Source: Lentzea waywayandensis
Lineage (GTDB): Bacteria; Actinomycetota; Actinomycetes; Mycobacteriales; Pseudonocardiaceae
Length of the DNA: 64,000 nt
Direction of reading: 5' to 3'
NCBI RefSeq assembly: GCF_900115955.1
Contig: NZ_FOYL01000007.1
Location: 248,001-312,000, forward strand
Shown: positions 33,449 to 41,881 of the stretch, in pieces
Position numbering within the stretch: position 1 is the first letter of the stretch
Layout: every line of letters begins with the position of its first letter
Notes under the pieces: model-generated
What the model was told of the DNA's origin: nothing
The model's input: the letters and a program-made list of their open reading frames with translations, nothing else
Databases searched by the model: none
Made by a program: the position numbers and the translations under genes

Positions 33449-33778
33449 ATGGGAACTCTTGCGGTGGGCAGGTGGCGCGCCCGAGTCGGCAGACCCGGTG
33501 GCCACACGGAGAGCGAGTTCGAGTTCGCGCGCGACGGCACAGCGATGCTGGTCGTGGGCGGCACGGGATCCGGAACGTGGACCCAGACGGGGCCCGACAC
33601 GTTCAGCTACCGGATCAACGAGGAACTGACCGAGGCACCAGGCACGATCGAGATCGCCCAGGACGCCGTGCTGCGCGGCGACGAGTTCGTCAGCAACGGC
33701 AACGCGGTGGTGCGCCTCGCGAACGGCACCACAGCAAGGGAAGCCGCGATCCAGATCACGGCGCAAAGACTGGGTTAG
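33449..33778 (+). CDS. Small beta-strand-rich protein, cluster-specific family member 1
   Basis: 109 residues with no signal peptide: AVGRWRARVGRPGGHTES, EFARDGTAML, GSGTWTQTGPDTFSYRI, then further strands. The pattern VGxW...F..G....GTW..TG...F.Y matches the secreted proteins encoded at 41022 and, less well, 44599, and suggests a lipocalin- or AOC-like barrel. The ATG at 33449 directly follows GGGGAG, with no room for normal Shine-Dalgarno spacing; a longer start at 33410 (GTG) is possible. Function unknown. Confidence 0.65.
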   Translation: MGTLAVGRWRARVGRPGGHTESEFEFARDGTAMLVVGGTGSGTWTQTGPDTFSYRINEELTEAPGTIEIAQDAVLRGDEFVSNGNAVVRLANGTTAREAAIQITAQRLG

Positions 33779-33784
33779 CACCTC

Positions 33785-33814
33785 GAAGGGGGCGCCAGTC
33801 AAGGCGCCCCCTTC
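33785..33814. terminator. Convergent terminator
   Basis: GAAGGGGGCGCC/GGCGCCCCCTTC arms of 12 bp with a 6-base loop, between the small protein gene and the MDR reductase gene. Confidence 0.85.
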
Positions 33815-33828
33815 TCCACAAGCGCGCG

Positions 33829-34839
33829 TCAGGAGATCTTGACCGTCACGTTGCCGGTGTACTTGCCGGCCAACAACGACAGCAACGCCTGCGGCGCGGT
33901 CTTGACCCCGCCCTCCACGATGGTGTGCGGGAAGACGAACTTCCCCTCCTGCAACCACTGTCCGAAGTGGACGACCCAGTCCTGGATCTGCTCCGGCAGG
34001 TGGTAGCAGGCGAACGGGCGGATCTCCAGGTGCTTGGTGATCGCCGTCATCAGGTCGATGCGCGGGTGCTCGGCCTTGCCGTCGACCTGGTTGGCCAGCG
34101 CGCCGCACAACGCGAACCGGGCGTGCGGACGGGCCGCCTGGAGCGCGGCCTCGAACTGTTCGCCACCGACGTTGTCGAAGAACACGCTGATGCCGTCCGG
34201 AGCCAGCTCGCGCAGCCGGTCGCTCACCGGGCCGTCCTTGTAGTTGAACGCGGCGTCGAAGCCGAGCTCGTTCACCAGCCAGTCGACCTTCTCCTGGCTG
34301 CCGGCCGAACCGATCACCTTGGCGCCACGGGCCTTCGCGATCTGCCCGGCCAGCGACCCGACACCACCGGCGGCACCGGTGACGAACACGACGTCGCCCT
34401 CACCGGCCTGCGCGATGGTCGCCATGCCGTAGTAGGCCGTCGGTCCCTGCGACAGGAAGTAGACCGGTGACGGCACGTAGTGCGGGTTCTGCTTGATGAA
34501 CTGCTGCGCCGGACCGACCCAGTACTCCTGCCACGGGCCGAACGACTGCACGAGATCGCCGACCTCCAGGTCGGGGCTGTTCGACTTCACGACGGTGCCG
34601 ACACCACCGCCACCCGCGGGGTCGCCGACCTTCCACGGCGGCACGCCGGGAATCTGGCAGTCGGACCTCATGAACTCCTTGAAGGCGGCGGCCACCGACA
34701 CGTAGTCGACGCGCACCAACACCTCACCGTCACCGGGCTCGGGGACGGCCACCTCGACGACGTCGAAGTGCTCGAGGGTCAGGTCGTCCTCGACGTGCTT
34801 GGCGAGCCTGACCTCCCACTGCTTCTCGGGGATGCTCAT
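33829..34839 (-). CDS. MDR-family NADPH-dependent oxidoreductase
   Basis: 336-residue medium-chain reductase of the zinc-independent prostaglandin-reductase/curcumin-reductase type: VDYVSVAAAFKEFMR, YFLSQGPTAYYGM, the NADPH motif VTGAAGGVGSLAGQIAKARGAKVIG and FDNVGGEQFEAAL. Such enzymes reduce activated C=C bonds, for example enones. It follows P450 (2) by 14 bases and is probably co-transcribed with it. ATG at 34839. Confidence 0.92.
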   Translation of the reverse strand: MSIPEKQWEVRLAKHVEDDLTLEHFDVVEVAVPEPGDGEVLVRVDYVSVAAAFKEFMRSDCQIPGVPPWKVGDPAGGGGVGTVVKSNSPDLEVGDLVQSFGPWQEYWVGPAQQFIKQNPHYVPSPVYFLSQGPTAYYGMATIAQAGEGDVVFVTGAAGGVGSLAGQIAKARGAKVIGSAGSQEKVDWLVNELGFDAAFNYKDGPVSDRLRELAPDGISVFFDNVGGEQFEAALQAARPHARFALCGALANQVDGKAEHPRIDLMTAITKHLEIRPFACYHLPEQIQDWVVHFGQWLQEGKFVFPHTIVEGGVKTAPQALLSLLAGKYTGNVTVKIS

Positions 34840-34853
34840 GGCTCTCCTTCTAT

Positions 34854-36068
34854 CTATCCCCAGGTGACGGGGAGACTGACCAGTGAGTGATTGATTTCGC
34901 CCTGGTGCCACAACAGGTCCTCGTAGGGCACCGCGAGCCGAAGGTCCGGGAACCGGCGGGTCAGACCTTCGATGGCGATCGCCATCTCCATGCGCCCCAG
35001 CTGCTTGCCGAGGCAGTAGTGCACGCCGTGCCCGAACGCGATGTGCGGGTTCGAGGCCCGGTCGATGTCCAGCTGCCGCGGGTTCTCGAAGACGTCCTCG
35101 TCGCGGTTGGCCGACGACAGCACGAAGAACACCGCGTCGCCCTTGGCGATCTTCTGCCCGCCGAGCTCCAGGTCCTCCGCCGCGATGCGGTGGAAACCCG
35201 TGGTGTCGGTGGCGAAGAGGTTGACGTGCCTGAGCAACTCCTCGACCGCGGCCGGAATCAGCGACGGGTCGGCGACGAGCCGCTGCCACGTGTCCGGGTG
35301 GTCGTGCAGCAACGCCAGCACGGAGTTGGAGATCTGGTTCGCGGCGGTGTCGAAGCCGGCGCCGATGAGGGTGAACGCGAACGTCACCAGCTCCTGCTCG
35401 CTCAGCTTGTCGCCGTTGTCCCGCGCGGAGATCAGGTCGGACAGCATGTCCTGGCCGGGCTTCTCGCGCTTCTGCGCGATCAGGCCCATGACGTACCCGG
35501 CGAGCCTGCCGAACGCCCGCATCGGCGCCTCGGGGTCGTTCTCGTCGAACGTCGCGAACGCCCGCGCGTCGGTCTCGAAGATCTTCAGGTCCTCGGTCGG
35601 CACGCCGAGCAGGTCGCCGATGATCGTCAGCGGCAGCGGAACGCACAGCGCCTCAACGAGGTTGACCGGCGCGCCCTTGAGCTCGATCGCGTCCAGCAGC
35701 TCGTCGGCCACCTTCTGCACGCCCGCGCGCATCGCCTCGACCTTGCGGACGGTGAACGCGCCCATCACCAGCTTGCGCAGCCGGGAGTGCTCCGAGCCGT
35801 CCAGCGAGATGATCATCTCGGGCGTGGTGGTCATGGCGCCGCCGACCTGGGGAGCACCTTCGACGCACGTCAACGCGCGGCTCAGCCTGGAGTCGGCGAG
35901 CCCGGCGCGGACGTCCTCGTACTTGGTGATCACCCAGGTCGGCGTGCCGGAGTTGGTCGGCACCTTGGCCACCGGGCACTCGGCGCGCAGCTTGTCGTAC
36001 TTGGGGTCCGGGCCGCGGTAGGAGGAACCGCTGAACGGGAACTCCTCGTCCAGTTCAAGGGGCAGCAC
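34854..36068 (-). CDS. Cytochrome P450 (2)
   Basis: 404-residue P450 with I-helix GAGFDTAANQ, ExxR in VEELLRHVN and heme loop FGHGVHYCLGKQLGRMEM. The GTG at 36068 is preferred to the longer frame because GGAGG lies 7 bases upstream. The N-terminus FPFSGSSYRGPDP matches P450 (3) at 38770, so the two are likely duplicates that diverged in substrate. Co-directional with the MDR reductase gene. Confidence 0.92.
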   Translation of the reverse strand: MLPLELDEEFPFSGSSYRGPDPKYDKLRAECPVAKVPTNSGTPTWVITKYEDVRAGLADSRLSRALTCVEGAPQVGGAMTTTPEMIISLDGSEHSRLRKLVMGAFTVRKVEAMRAGVQKVADELLDAIELKGAPVNLVEALCVPLPLTIIGDLLGVPTEDLKIFETDARAFATFDENDPEAPMRAFGRLAGYVMGLIAQKREKPGQDMLSDLISARDNGDKLSEQELVTFAFTLIGAGFDTAANQISNSVLALLHDHPDTWQRLVADPSLIPAAVEELLRHVNLFATDTTGFHRIAAEDLELGGQKIAKGDAVFFVLSSANRDEDVFENPRQLDIDRASNPHIAFGHGVHYCLGKQLGRMEMAIAIEGLTRRFPDLRLAVPYEDLLWHQGEINHSLVSLPVTWG

Positions 36069-36129
36069 GGGAACACCTCCGGGGGGGTTACTTCGGCCTG
36101 GCCTCGCGCCGAAGAGTGCTACTCCCACC

Positions 36130-36186
36130 TCGAAGTCGGCTCGAAACCTGAATGTCGACCGGGATTTGAGCCCCCGTACCTACCTT
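36130..36186 (+). promoter_or_regulatory. Candidate SARP-type promoter of epoxide hydrolase operon
   Basis: TCGAAGT (36130-36136) and TCGAAAC (36141-36147) are an 11-bp-spaced direct repeat, with weaker units at 36152 and 36163. TACCTT (36181-36186) is a likely -10 box ending 6 bases before the ATG at 36193, so the mRNA may be leaderless. The block GTACCTACCTTCG is identical to one at 12059-12071. Confidence 0.5.
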
Positions 36187-36192
36187 CGCGCC

Positions 36193-37317
36193 ATGGACAC
36201 TGCACTCGTGCCGTTCCGGGTCGAGGTTCCCGACTCCGAACTGGCGGACCTCACACGGCGGCTGGCAGCGACCAGGTGGCCGGACGCGGAGACCGTGGAC
36301 GACTGGTCGCAGGGCATGCCGCTGGCCTATGCCAAGGACCTGGCCGAGTACTGGGCCAACGTCTACGACTGGCGTGCCACCGAGGCGAAGCTGAACGCCA
36401 TCCCCCAGTTCAAGACGGAGATCGACGGCGTCGGGATCCACTTCCTGCACGCGCGCTCCCCGCACCCGCAGGCGAAGCCGTTGCTGCTCACGCACGGCTG
36501 GCCGGGTTCGGTCGCGGAGTTCCTCGACGTCATCGAGCCGCTGACCAACCCGCCGGACCCGGCCGACGCCTTCCACGTCGTCGCGCCCTCGTTGCCCGGC
36601 TACGGTTTCAGCGACAAGCCGACCGGAACCGGCTGGACGCTGGAACGCATCGCCGCGTCGTTCGTCACGCTGATGGGCCGCATCGGCTACGACAGGTTCT
36701 ACGCGCACGGCAACGACTGGGGCTCGTTCATCACGGGCATCCTCGGCCACATCGCGCCGGACCACGTCGAGGCCATCCACCTCGTCATGCCGTTCGCCTC
36801 CGCACCCGAGGCCGAAGTCCAGCTGACCCAAGAGGACTACAAGGGTCTCGGCGCGCTCAAGGAGTTCGCCGCCAAGGAGTCCGCGTACGCGGCGGTCATG
36901 AACACCAAGCCGCAGTCGCTCGCCTACGGCCTCACCGACTCCCCCATCGGCCAGCTGGGCTGGGCGGGCGAGAAGTACTGGTCGTGGAGTGACCACGACG
37001 GTGACGCGGAGAAGATCATCTCGCGCGACCGGATCCTCGACATGGTCTCGGTGTGCTGGTTCACCGCCACGGCCGCGTCGTCGGGCCGGTTGTACTGGGA
37101 GAGCTACAACAAGTCCCCGCTCACTCAGGTCGGTGTGCCGACCGGGTTCTCGGTGTTCCCGGCCGACGCGCGGATGCCCAAGGCGTGGGCCGAGCACCGG
37201 TTCACCGACCTGCGCTACTGGCGGGAAATGCCGTCCGGTGGCCACTTCCCCGCGCTGGAGAACCCGGTCGTGCTCGTCGAGGAGCTGCGGACGTTCTTCC
37301 GCCTGGTGCGCTCATGA
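36193..37317 (+). CDS. Epoxide hydrolase (EHN-type alpha/beta-hydrolase)
   Basis: 374 residues: an N-terminal EHN domain (VPFRVEVPDSELADLTRRLAATRWPD) followed by an alpha/beta-hydrolase domain with HGWPGS oxyanion loop, nucleophile Asp in HGNDWGS, and the His in SGGHFPALE. This family opens epoxides to diols; in the angucycline-like pathways related proteins act on polyketide epoxides. No Shine-Dalgarno is seen before the ATG, matching a leaderless start. Its stop overlaps the MFS start (ATGA). Confidence 0.92.
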   Translation: MDTALVPFRVEVPDSELADLTRRLAATRWPDAETVDDWSQGMPLAYAKDLAEYWANVYDWRATEAKLNAIPQFKTEIDGVGIHFLHARSPHPQAKPLLLTHGWPGSVAEFLDVIEPLTNPPDPADAFHVVAPSLPGYGFSDKPTGTGWTLERIAASFVTLMGRIGYDRFYAHGNDWGSFITGILGHIAPDHVEAIHLVMPFASAPEAEVQLTQEDYKGLGALKEFAAKESAYAAVMNTKPQSLAYGLTDSPIGQLGWAGEKYWSWSDHDGDAEKIISRDRILDMVSVCWFTATAASSGRLYWESYNKSPLTQVGVPTGFSVFPADARMPKAWAEHRFTDLRYWREMPSGGHFPALENPVVLVEELRTFFRLVRS

Positions 37318-38720
37318 CGGCCACTCTCGACAAGCCGGGCACCAAACTCGGCCTGGTGCTGGCCGTGTGCTGCCTGGCGCAGTTCATGAACGTGCTGGAC
37401 GCGTCGGTCATGAACGTCGCCCTGCCGTCGATCTTCGAGGACCTGAGGTTCGAGCGGCACGACCTCCAGTGGGTCAACAGCGCGTACACGATCGCGGTGT
37501 GCGGCTTCCTGCTGCTGGGCGGCCGGCTCGCCGACCTGTTCGGGCAGCGCCGGGTGTTCCTCTTCGGCGCGGCCCTGTTCACGGTCGCGAGCGCGGTCGG
37601 TGGCATGGCGACCTCGCCCGGCACCCTGATCGCGGCCCGCGGCTTCCAGGGCCTGGGCGCGGCCGTGATGGCACCGGCGTCGCTCACCGTCCTCGGCACC
37701 ACGTTCCGCGATCCCACCGCCCGCGCCAAGGCTTTCGGCTGGTGGAGCGCGGTGTCCGGCACGGGCGGGGCGGTCGGCGTGCTGCTCGGCGGCATCGTCA
37801 CCGAGTCGCTCGGCTGGCGCTGGGTGCTGCTGATCAACGTGCCGCTCGGCATCGCGTTGGTCGCCATGATCCGCGGCGCCGTGCCCGAGACGCCGAGCAA
37901 CGGCGGCCGCAAGGCCCTCGACGTCCCCGGCGCGTTCACCGTGACGATCGGCCTGATGGCGCTGGTCTACGGCATCGCGCAGTCGCACGAGCTCGGCTGG
38001 GGTTCCTGGCAGGTCGCCGGATCGCTCTCGCTGGCGGTGATCCTGTTCGCGTTCTTCCTGCGCCAGCAGACGGTGTCCGCGCACCCGTTGATGCCGCTCG
38101 GCATCTTCCGCAACCGCGCGGTGACCGCGACGAACATCGTGGCGTTCTTCGCGATCGCCGCCCTGTTCAGCACCTTCTACTTCCTCACCCTGGTGCTCCA
38201 GCAGGTGATGGGCTTCAGCGCGCTCCAGACCGGCCTTGGCTACCTGCCGCTGTCGATCGGCATCGCGCTGGGCGGCTTCGGCGTGGCGCGGATCGTGCCG
38301 AAGATCGGTCCGCGACCGGTGCTGATCGCCGGGCTGCTCACCGCGACCGTCGGCCTGCTCTGGGTGTCCACAGCGGACGAGACGTCGACGTTCCTGGGCA
38401 CGATCCTCATCCCGACCACGTTGCTGGGACTGGGAATGGGCGCTGTTCTCAACGCCACCACCAACGCCGCGACGTCCGGTGTGCCGCGCGAACAGGCGGG
38501 TCTCGCGTCCGGTCTGCTCAACACGATCCGCCAGATGGGCAGCGCGATCGGCCTGGTCGTCCTCGCGACGATGTCGTCGGCCCGCGCGGACTCCCTGCTG
38601 GCCCAGGGGGAACCGTTGCGGCACTCGCTCGGTTCCGGATTCGGGCTGGCGTTGTTCGGGGCCGGCGTCTTCACCTTCTGTGGCGCGCTGGCCGCGCTCG
38701 CCGTGCCCCGCAAGAAGTAG
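37314..38720 (+). CDS. MFS efflux pump (DHA2, EmrB/QacA type) 1
   Basis: 468-residue 14-helix drug:proton antiporter. Seen: motif LDASVMNVALPSI in helix 1, the loop GGRLADLFGQRRVFL, and motif C-like WWSAVSGTGGAVGVLLGG. It probably exports the pathway product and gives self-resistance. It is translationally coupled to the epoxide hydrolase gene. A 34-bp palindromic terminator follows. Confidence 0.93.
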   Translation: MTATLDKPGTKLGLVLAVCCLAQFMNVLDASVMNVALPSIFEDLRFERHDLQWVNSAYTIAVCGFLLLGGRLADLFGQRRVFLFGAALFTVASAVGGMATSPGTLIAARGFQGLGAAVMAPASLTVLGTTFRDPTARAKAFGWWSAVSGTGGAVGVLLGGIVTESLGWRWVLLINVPLGIALVAMIRGAVPETPSNGGRKALDVPGAFTVTIGLMALVYGIAQSHELGWGSWQVAGSLSLAVILFAFFLRQQTVSAHPLMPLGIFRNRAVTATNIVAFFAIAALFSTFYFLTLVLQQVMGFSALQTGLGYLPLSIGIALGGFGVARIVPKIGPRPVLIAGLLTATVGLLWVSTADETSTFLGTILIPTTLLGLGMGAVLNATTNAATSGVPREQAGLASGLLNTIRQMGSAIGLVVLATMSSARADSLLAQGEPLRHSLGSGFGLALFGAGVFTFCGALAALAVPRKK

Positions 38721-38730
38721 TCCGCACGGC

Positions 38731-38764
38731 AAAAGGCCCGCTCGGAGCTCCGAGCGGGCCTTTT
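38731..38764. terminator. Convergent terminator, 34-bp perfect palindrome
   Basis: AAAAGGCCCGCTCGGAG followed directly by its reverse complement, with flanking A and T tracts, between MFS pump 1 and P450 (3). Confidence 0.9.
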
Positions 38765-38769
38765 CGCGT

Positions 38770-39978
38770 TCAGAAACCCTTGCCGTGCAGGTCGACCGGC
38801 AGCGCGACGAGCCGGTGGTTCATGTCGGCCTTCTGCCACTCCAGCTCCTCCTCCGCGACGGCGAGCCGCGCGGCCGGGAAGCGCCGGGTCAGTTCCTCGA
38901 ACGCGGTGGTCAGCTCGATGCGCGCGAGCGGGGCGCCGAGACAGCGGTGAATCCCGTACCCGAACGCGAGATGCGCGTTGTCGGTCCGCGCGAAGTCGAG
39001 CGCGTCGGGATCGATGAACAGCGTCTCGTCGCGGTTCGCCGAGTTGGTCGACACGAACACCGCGTCACCCTTGGGGATCGTCACGCCGAACAACAGCACG
39101 TCCTCGGTGGCGATCCGCGGCAGACCGGTCGTGTCGTTGGTGGACAACGTGATCCAGCGCAGCAGTTCCTCGACCGCCGCCGGCACCTCCTCCGGCCGCT
39201 CCCCCAGCCGCACCCACACGTCGCGGTGATGTCCCAGCAACGTCAGGACCGAACTGGCCAGGTGACAGGCCGTGGAGTCGCCACCGGCGCCGAGCAACGT
39301 GTATCCGAGGCCGATGAGTTCGCCGACCTCCAGCTTGTCGTCGCCGATCCGCGCCTCGGTCAGCGCCGACAGCACGTCGTCACCGGGCGCGGCCATCTTC
39401 CCGAACACCAGCGCGGCCATGAACTCGCCGAGCTGCTCGCCCGCCGCGGCCGCCAGCTCCGGCGCGTCGACGGCGGCGAACTCCCGGATCAGTCGTGCGA
39501 ACGTGTCGCGGTCGCCGGCGGGCACACCCAACAGGTCGCTGATCGCGATGATGGCCAGGGGGAACGTGAACCTGCCGAGCAGGTCGACCGGTCCCTCCAG
39601 GGCTTCGGAGTCCGCCTGGTCCAGCAACTCTGTCACGAGCTGCTGGATTCTCGGTCGCATGGATTCGATCCGGTCGACCGAGAACGCCTGCGACACGAGG
39701 TCGCGCAGCCGGGTGTGGGCGGGCGGGTCGAGCGAGATGATCATTCCGGGCGGTGCCTGGAACAGTCCGGGAAAGGTCGGCGCCGTCGGTTCGTAGGACG
39801 CCGCACGGGAGAAACGGACGTCGTCGAGCACCACGCGGACCGAGTCCTGCGTGGTCGCGATCCAGCAATGACCGCCGCCGTTCGCGGGCAGGCGCACGAC
39901 AGGACTCGACGCGCGGAACCCGGCGAACTCCGGCGCCGGACCGCGGTAACTGGATCCGGGAACGGGAAAGGAAACCAC
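38770..39978 (-). CDS. Cytochrome P450 (3)
   Basis: 402-residue P450: I-helix GAGGDSTACH, ExxR in VEELLRWIT, heme loop FGYGIHRCLGAPLARIEL. N-terminus FPVPGSSYRGPAP resembles P450 (2). It stands alone, with a candidate promoter carrying TAACCT and 11-bp-spaced repeats upstream. Substrate unknown; presumed polyketide tailoring. Confidence 0.93.
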   Translation of the reverse strand: MVSFPVPGSSYRGPAPEFAGFRASSPVVRLPANGGGHCWIATTQDSVRVVLDDVRFSRAASYEPTAPTFPGLFQAPPGMIISLDPPAHTRLRDLVSQAFSVDRIESMRPRIQQLVTELLDQADSEALEGPVDLLGRFTFPLAIIAISDLLGVPAGDRDTFARLIREFAAVDAPELAAAAGEQLGEFMAALVFGKMAAPGDDVLSALTEARIGDDKLEVGELIGLGYTLLGAGGDSTACHLASSVLTLLGHHRDVWVRLGERPEEVPAAVEELLRWITLSTNDTTGLPRIATEDVLLFGVTIPKGDAVFVSTNSANRDETLFIDPDALDFARTDNAHLAFGYGIHRCLGAPLARIELTTAFEELTRRFPAARLAVAEEELEWQKADMNHRLVALPVDLHGKGF

Positions 39979-40013
39979 CGTGCGCTCCTAGCGGCTCTGG
40001 GGAATGTTTTCGC

Positions 40014-40057
40014 AGGTTAGGAGCCCTGACCTGAAGCACGGTCTAGTGCCGTTCGAG
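40014..40057. promoter_or_regulatory. Candidate SARP-type promoter of P450 (3)
   Basis: On the minus strand CTCGAAC (40057-40051), CTAGACC (40046-40040) and TTCAGGT (40035-40029) start 11 bp apart, followed 9 bases later by TAACCT (40019-40014), a possible -10 box 35 bases before the ATG. The region is shared with the divergent gene at 40120. Confidence 0.45.
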
Positions 40058-40119
40058 TGACCGCGTGGACGCTGAGCGTGATCAGCCATCCAGGCGAACC
40101 CCCAATTCGGGAGATCCAC

Positions 40120-40956
40120 ATGACCATCCTCGTCACCGGGGCGCGCGGCAACGTCGGCCGTCGCGTGCTCCAGCGGCTCTACGCGGCGGGTCACAGCCTC
40201 CGCGCGTCCGGCCGAAATCCCGCGGAACTCGACGTGCCCGAGGGCGTGGAGACAGTCGCGCTCGACCTCAACGACCCGGAGACGTTCGTCGCGGCCCTCG
40301 CCGGTGTCTCCAAGGTGCTGCTCTACGCCGAGCCGGACGGCATCGTGAAGTTCCTCGACGAGGCCGAGAAGGCCGGCGTCGAGCAGATCGTGCTGCTGTC
40401 GTCGAACACCGTGGGCCTGCCGGGCGCCGACCAGGACCCGTTGGCACACCACCACTTGCTCGTCGAGGAGGCCGTGATCACCTCCGGCCTGAGCTACACC
40501 ATCCTGCGGCCCGGCGCTTTCATGAGCAACGCGTTCGGCTGGAGCTACTCGCTTCAGGCGGGCGACACGATCGACCAGGTCTTCCCCGAGGCGCAGGTGG
40601 CCCCGGTGCACGAGGACGACATCGCTGACGTGGCGGTCATCGCGCTCACCGAGAAGAAGCTCCAGGACGAGATCGTCGACCTCACCGGCCCGGAGTCGCT
40701 GACGTTCCGCCAGGAACTGGAGATCGTCGGTGCCGTGCTCGGCCGCAAGCTCGTGATCAACGGCCTGACCCGCGAGGAGGGAGAGGCGCAGATGAGCAAC
40801 TTCGTGCCGCCGCCCGTCCTGACCTCACTGCTCAACCAGTGGGAGGCCGCGGTCGGCGTCGTCGCGGACACCAGCGCCACGGCCGAGCGGATCACCGGCA
40901 AGCCGGCCCGCACGTTCCGCCAGTGGGTCGAAGAGCACGCCTCGTTCCTGGTGTGA
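40120..40956 (+). CDS. NmrA-like NAD(P)-binding reductase
   Basis: 278-residue atypical SDR of the NmrA/NAD(P)H-quinone-reductase group: MTILVTGARGNVGRRVL cofactor motif, QIVLLSSNTVG, YTILRPGAFMSN and a PVHEDDIADVAV segment. No clear Tyr-Lys pair, as in many NmrA proteins. It may reduce a tailoring intermediate or act as a redox sensor. ATG at 40120 with GGGAG upstream. Confidence 0.87.
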   Translation: MTILVTGARGNVGRRVLQRLYAAGHSLRASGRNPAELDVPEGVETVALDLNDPETFVAALAGVSKVLLYAEPDGIVKFLDEAEKAGVEQIVLLSSNTVGLPGADQDPLAHHHLLVEEAVITSGLSYTILRPGAFMSNAFGWSYSLQAGDTIDQVFPEAQVAPVHEDDIADVAVIALTEKKLQDEIVDLTGPESLTFRQELEIVGAVLGRKLVINGLTREEGEAQMSNFVPPPVLTSLLNQWEAAVGVVADTSATAERITGKPARTFRQWVEEHASFLV

Positions 40957-41021
40957 CTGCCCACGGGCCGGAGTCGGGATGAGGGCGGCGGACCCGTCCC
41001 GGCTCCGTCCGTGCGCGGGTA

Positions 41022-41474
41022 CTACACGCGAGTCATCGTGAACGTGATGTTCGAGGTGCCCAGGTTCATGCCGTCCGCGAGGAAGAACGTGGACGGGCCG
41101 GAGCTGGTGAAGTTGTCCGGTCCACTTTGGACGGCGTCCTGGTCGAAGTCGACGTAGGCGAAGTAGGCGCCGTTCTCGTCGTAGACCTTCTCACCGCGGA
41201 ACTTGTAGTGGAACTTGTTGACACCGGTCGACCACCAGGTGCCCTGGGTGGTCGTGTTCTGCTCGTTGGTGACGAACACCTTGCCGTTGGCCTTGAACTG
41301 GAGCTTGGTCGGGTGGTCACCGTCCGTCCGGGTCACGTACCCCGTCCAGTTGCCCACCGGTGTGCAGGTCGCGTTCGCCGCGGTCGCCATACCCGTTAAC
41401 GCGAGCAGGACCACGGCTGTGATCGCTCCTGTGCGGGCGAAGAAGGCCGAACGTTTCGGAGTGAACGTCTGCAT
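41022..41474 (-). CDS. Secreted beta-strand-rich protein, cluster-specific family member 2
   Basis: 150 residues with a Sec signal peptide (about 1-35, ITAVVLLALTGMATAANA). The mature part CTPVGNWTGYVTRTDGD, LQFKANGKVFVT, TQGTWWSTGVNKFHYKF and a C-terminal TFFLADGMNLGTSNITF forms alternating strands. It matches the 33449 product along VGxW/GTW..TG..F.Y and 44599 in size and location signal. No catalytic motif is recognised. It diverges from the carrier-protein gene across a shared regulatory region. Confidence 0.75.
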   Translation of the reverse strand: MQTFTPKRSAFFARTGAITAVVLLALTGMATAANATCTPVGNWTGYVTRTDGDHPTKLQFKANGKVFVTNEQNTTTQGTWWSTGVNKFHYKFRGEKVYDENGAYFAYVDFDQDAVQSGPDNFTSSGPSTFFLADGMNLGTSNITFTMTRV

Positions 41475-41534
41475 CTGTGTGGCTCCCAATCCCGGTTGCG
41501 TGCGACGGACGCGCGCAACCGTCGGCGACAGCCC

Positions 41535-41563
41535 TCGACGCACACTTCAGAACGGCTCGAACG
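41535..41563. promoter_or_regulatory. 11-bp-spaced heptamers between secreted protein and PCP genes
   Basis: TCGACGC (41535-41541), TTCAGAA (41546-41552) and TCGAACG (41557-41563) start 11 bp apart. Fits SARP spacing, and lies between divergent genes at 41474 and 41648. Confidence 0.4.
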
Positions 41564-41647
41564 CGCGGTTTTCCGCTGCGGCACAAGCTCATCTCGACTC
41601 GGGTAACGCAAAGTTTTCGTTACTCATGAGCTGACAGGGAGGACGCC

Positions 41648-41872
41648 GTGGCCGAACGGGAGACAGAGCTCTGCGAGCTGTTCGGGGAGGTGCTCGGGGT
41701 ACCGGGGATCGAACCGGAGGACCACTTCTTCGACCTGGGAGGACATTCGCTGCTGGCATCGAAGCTGGTCAAGCAGGTCCACGAGCGATACGGCGTCCGC
41801 GTCCCGTTGCGCAGCTTCTACGAGGACCCGACGGCGCGCGCCGTCGCCAAGCAGCTGGACCAGGCAGCCTAG
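41648..41872 (+). CDS. Free-standing peptidyl carrier protein
   Basis: 74-residue carrier with the pantetheine Ser in FFDLGGHSLLASKLV, the NRPS-type (PCP) rather than PKS-type motif. GTG start with GGGAGG upstream. It lies 9 bases before the Cys-type KSIII gene and faces a free-standing adenylation gene that would load it. Likely carries an amino acid for transfer. Confidence 0.92.
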   Translation: MAERETELCELFGEVLGVPGIEPEDHFFDLGGHSLLASKLVKQVHERYGVRVPLRSFYEDPTARAVAKQLDQAA

Positions 41873-41881
41873 GAGTTCGAG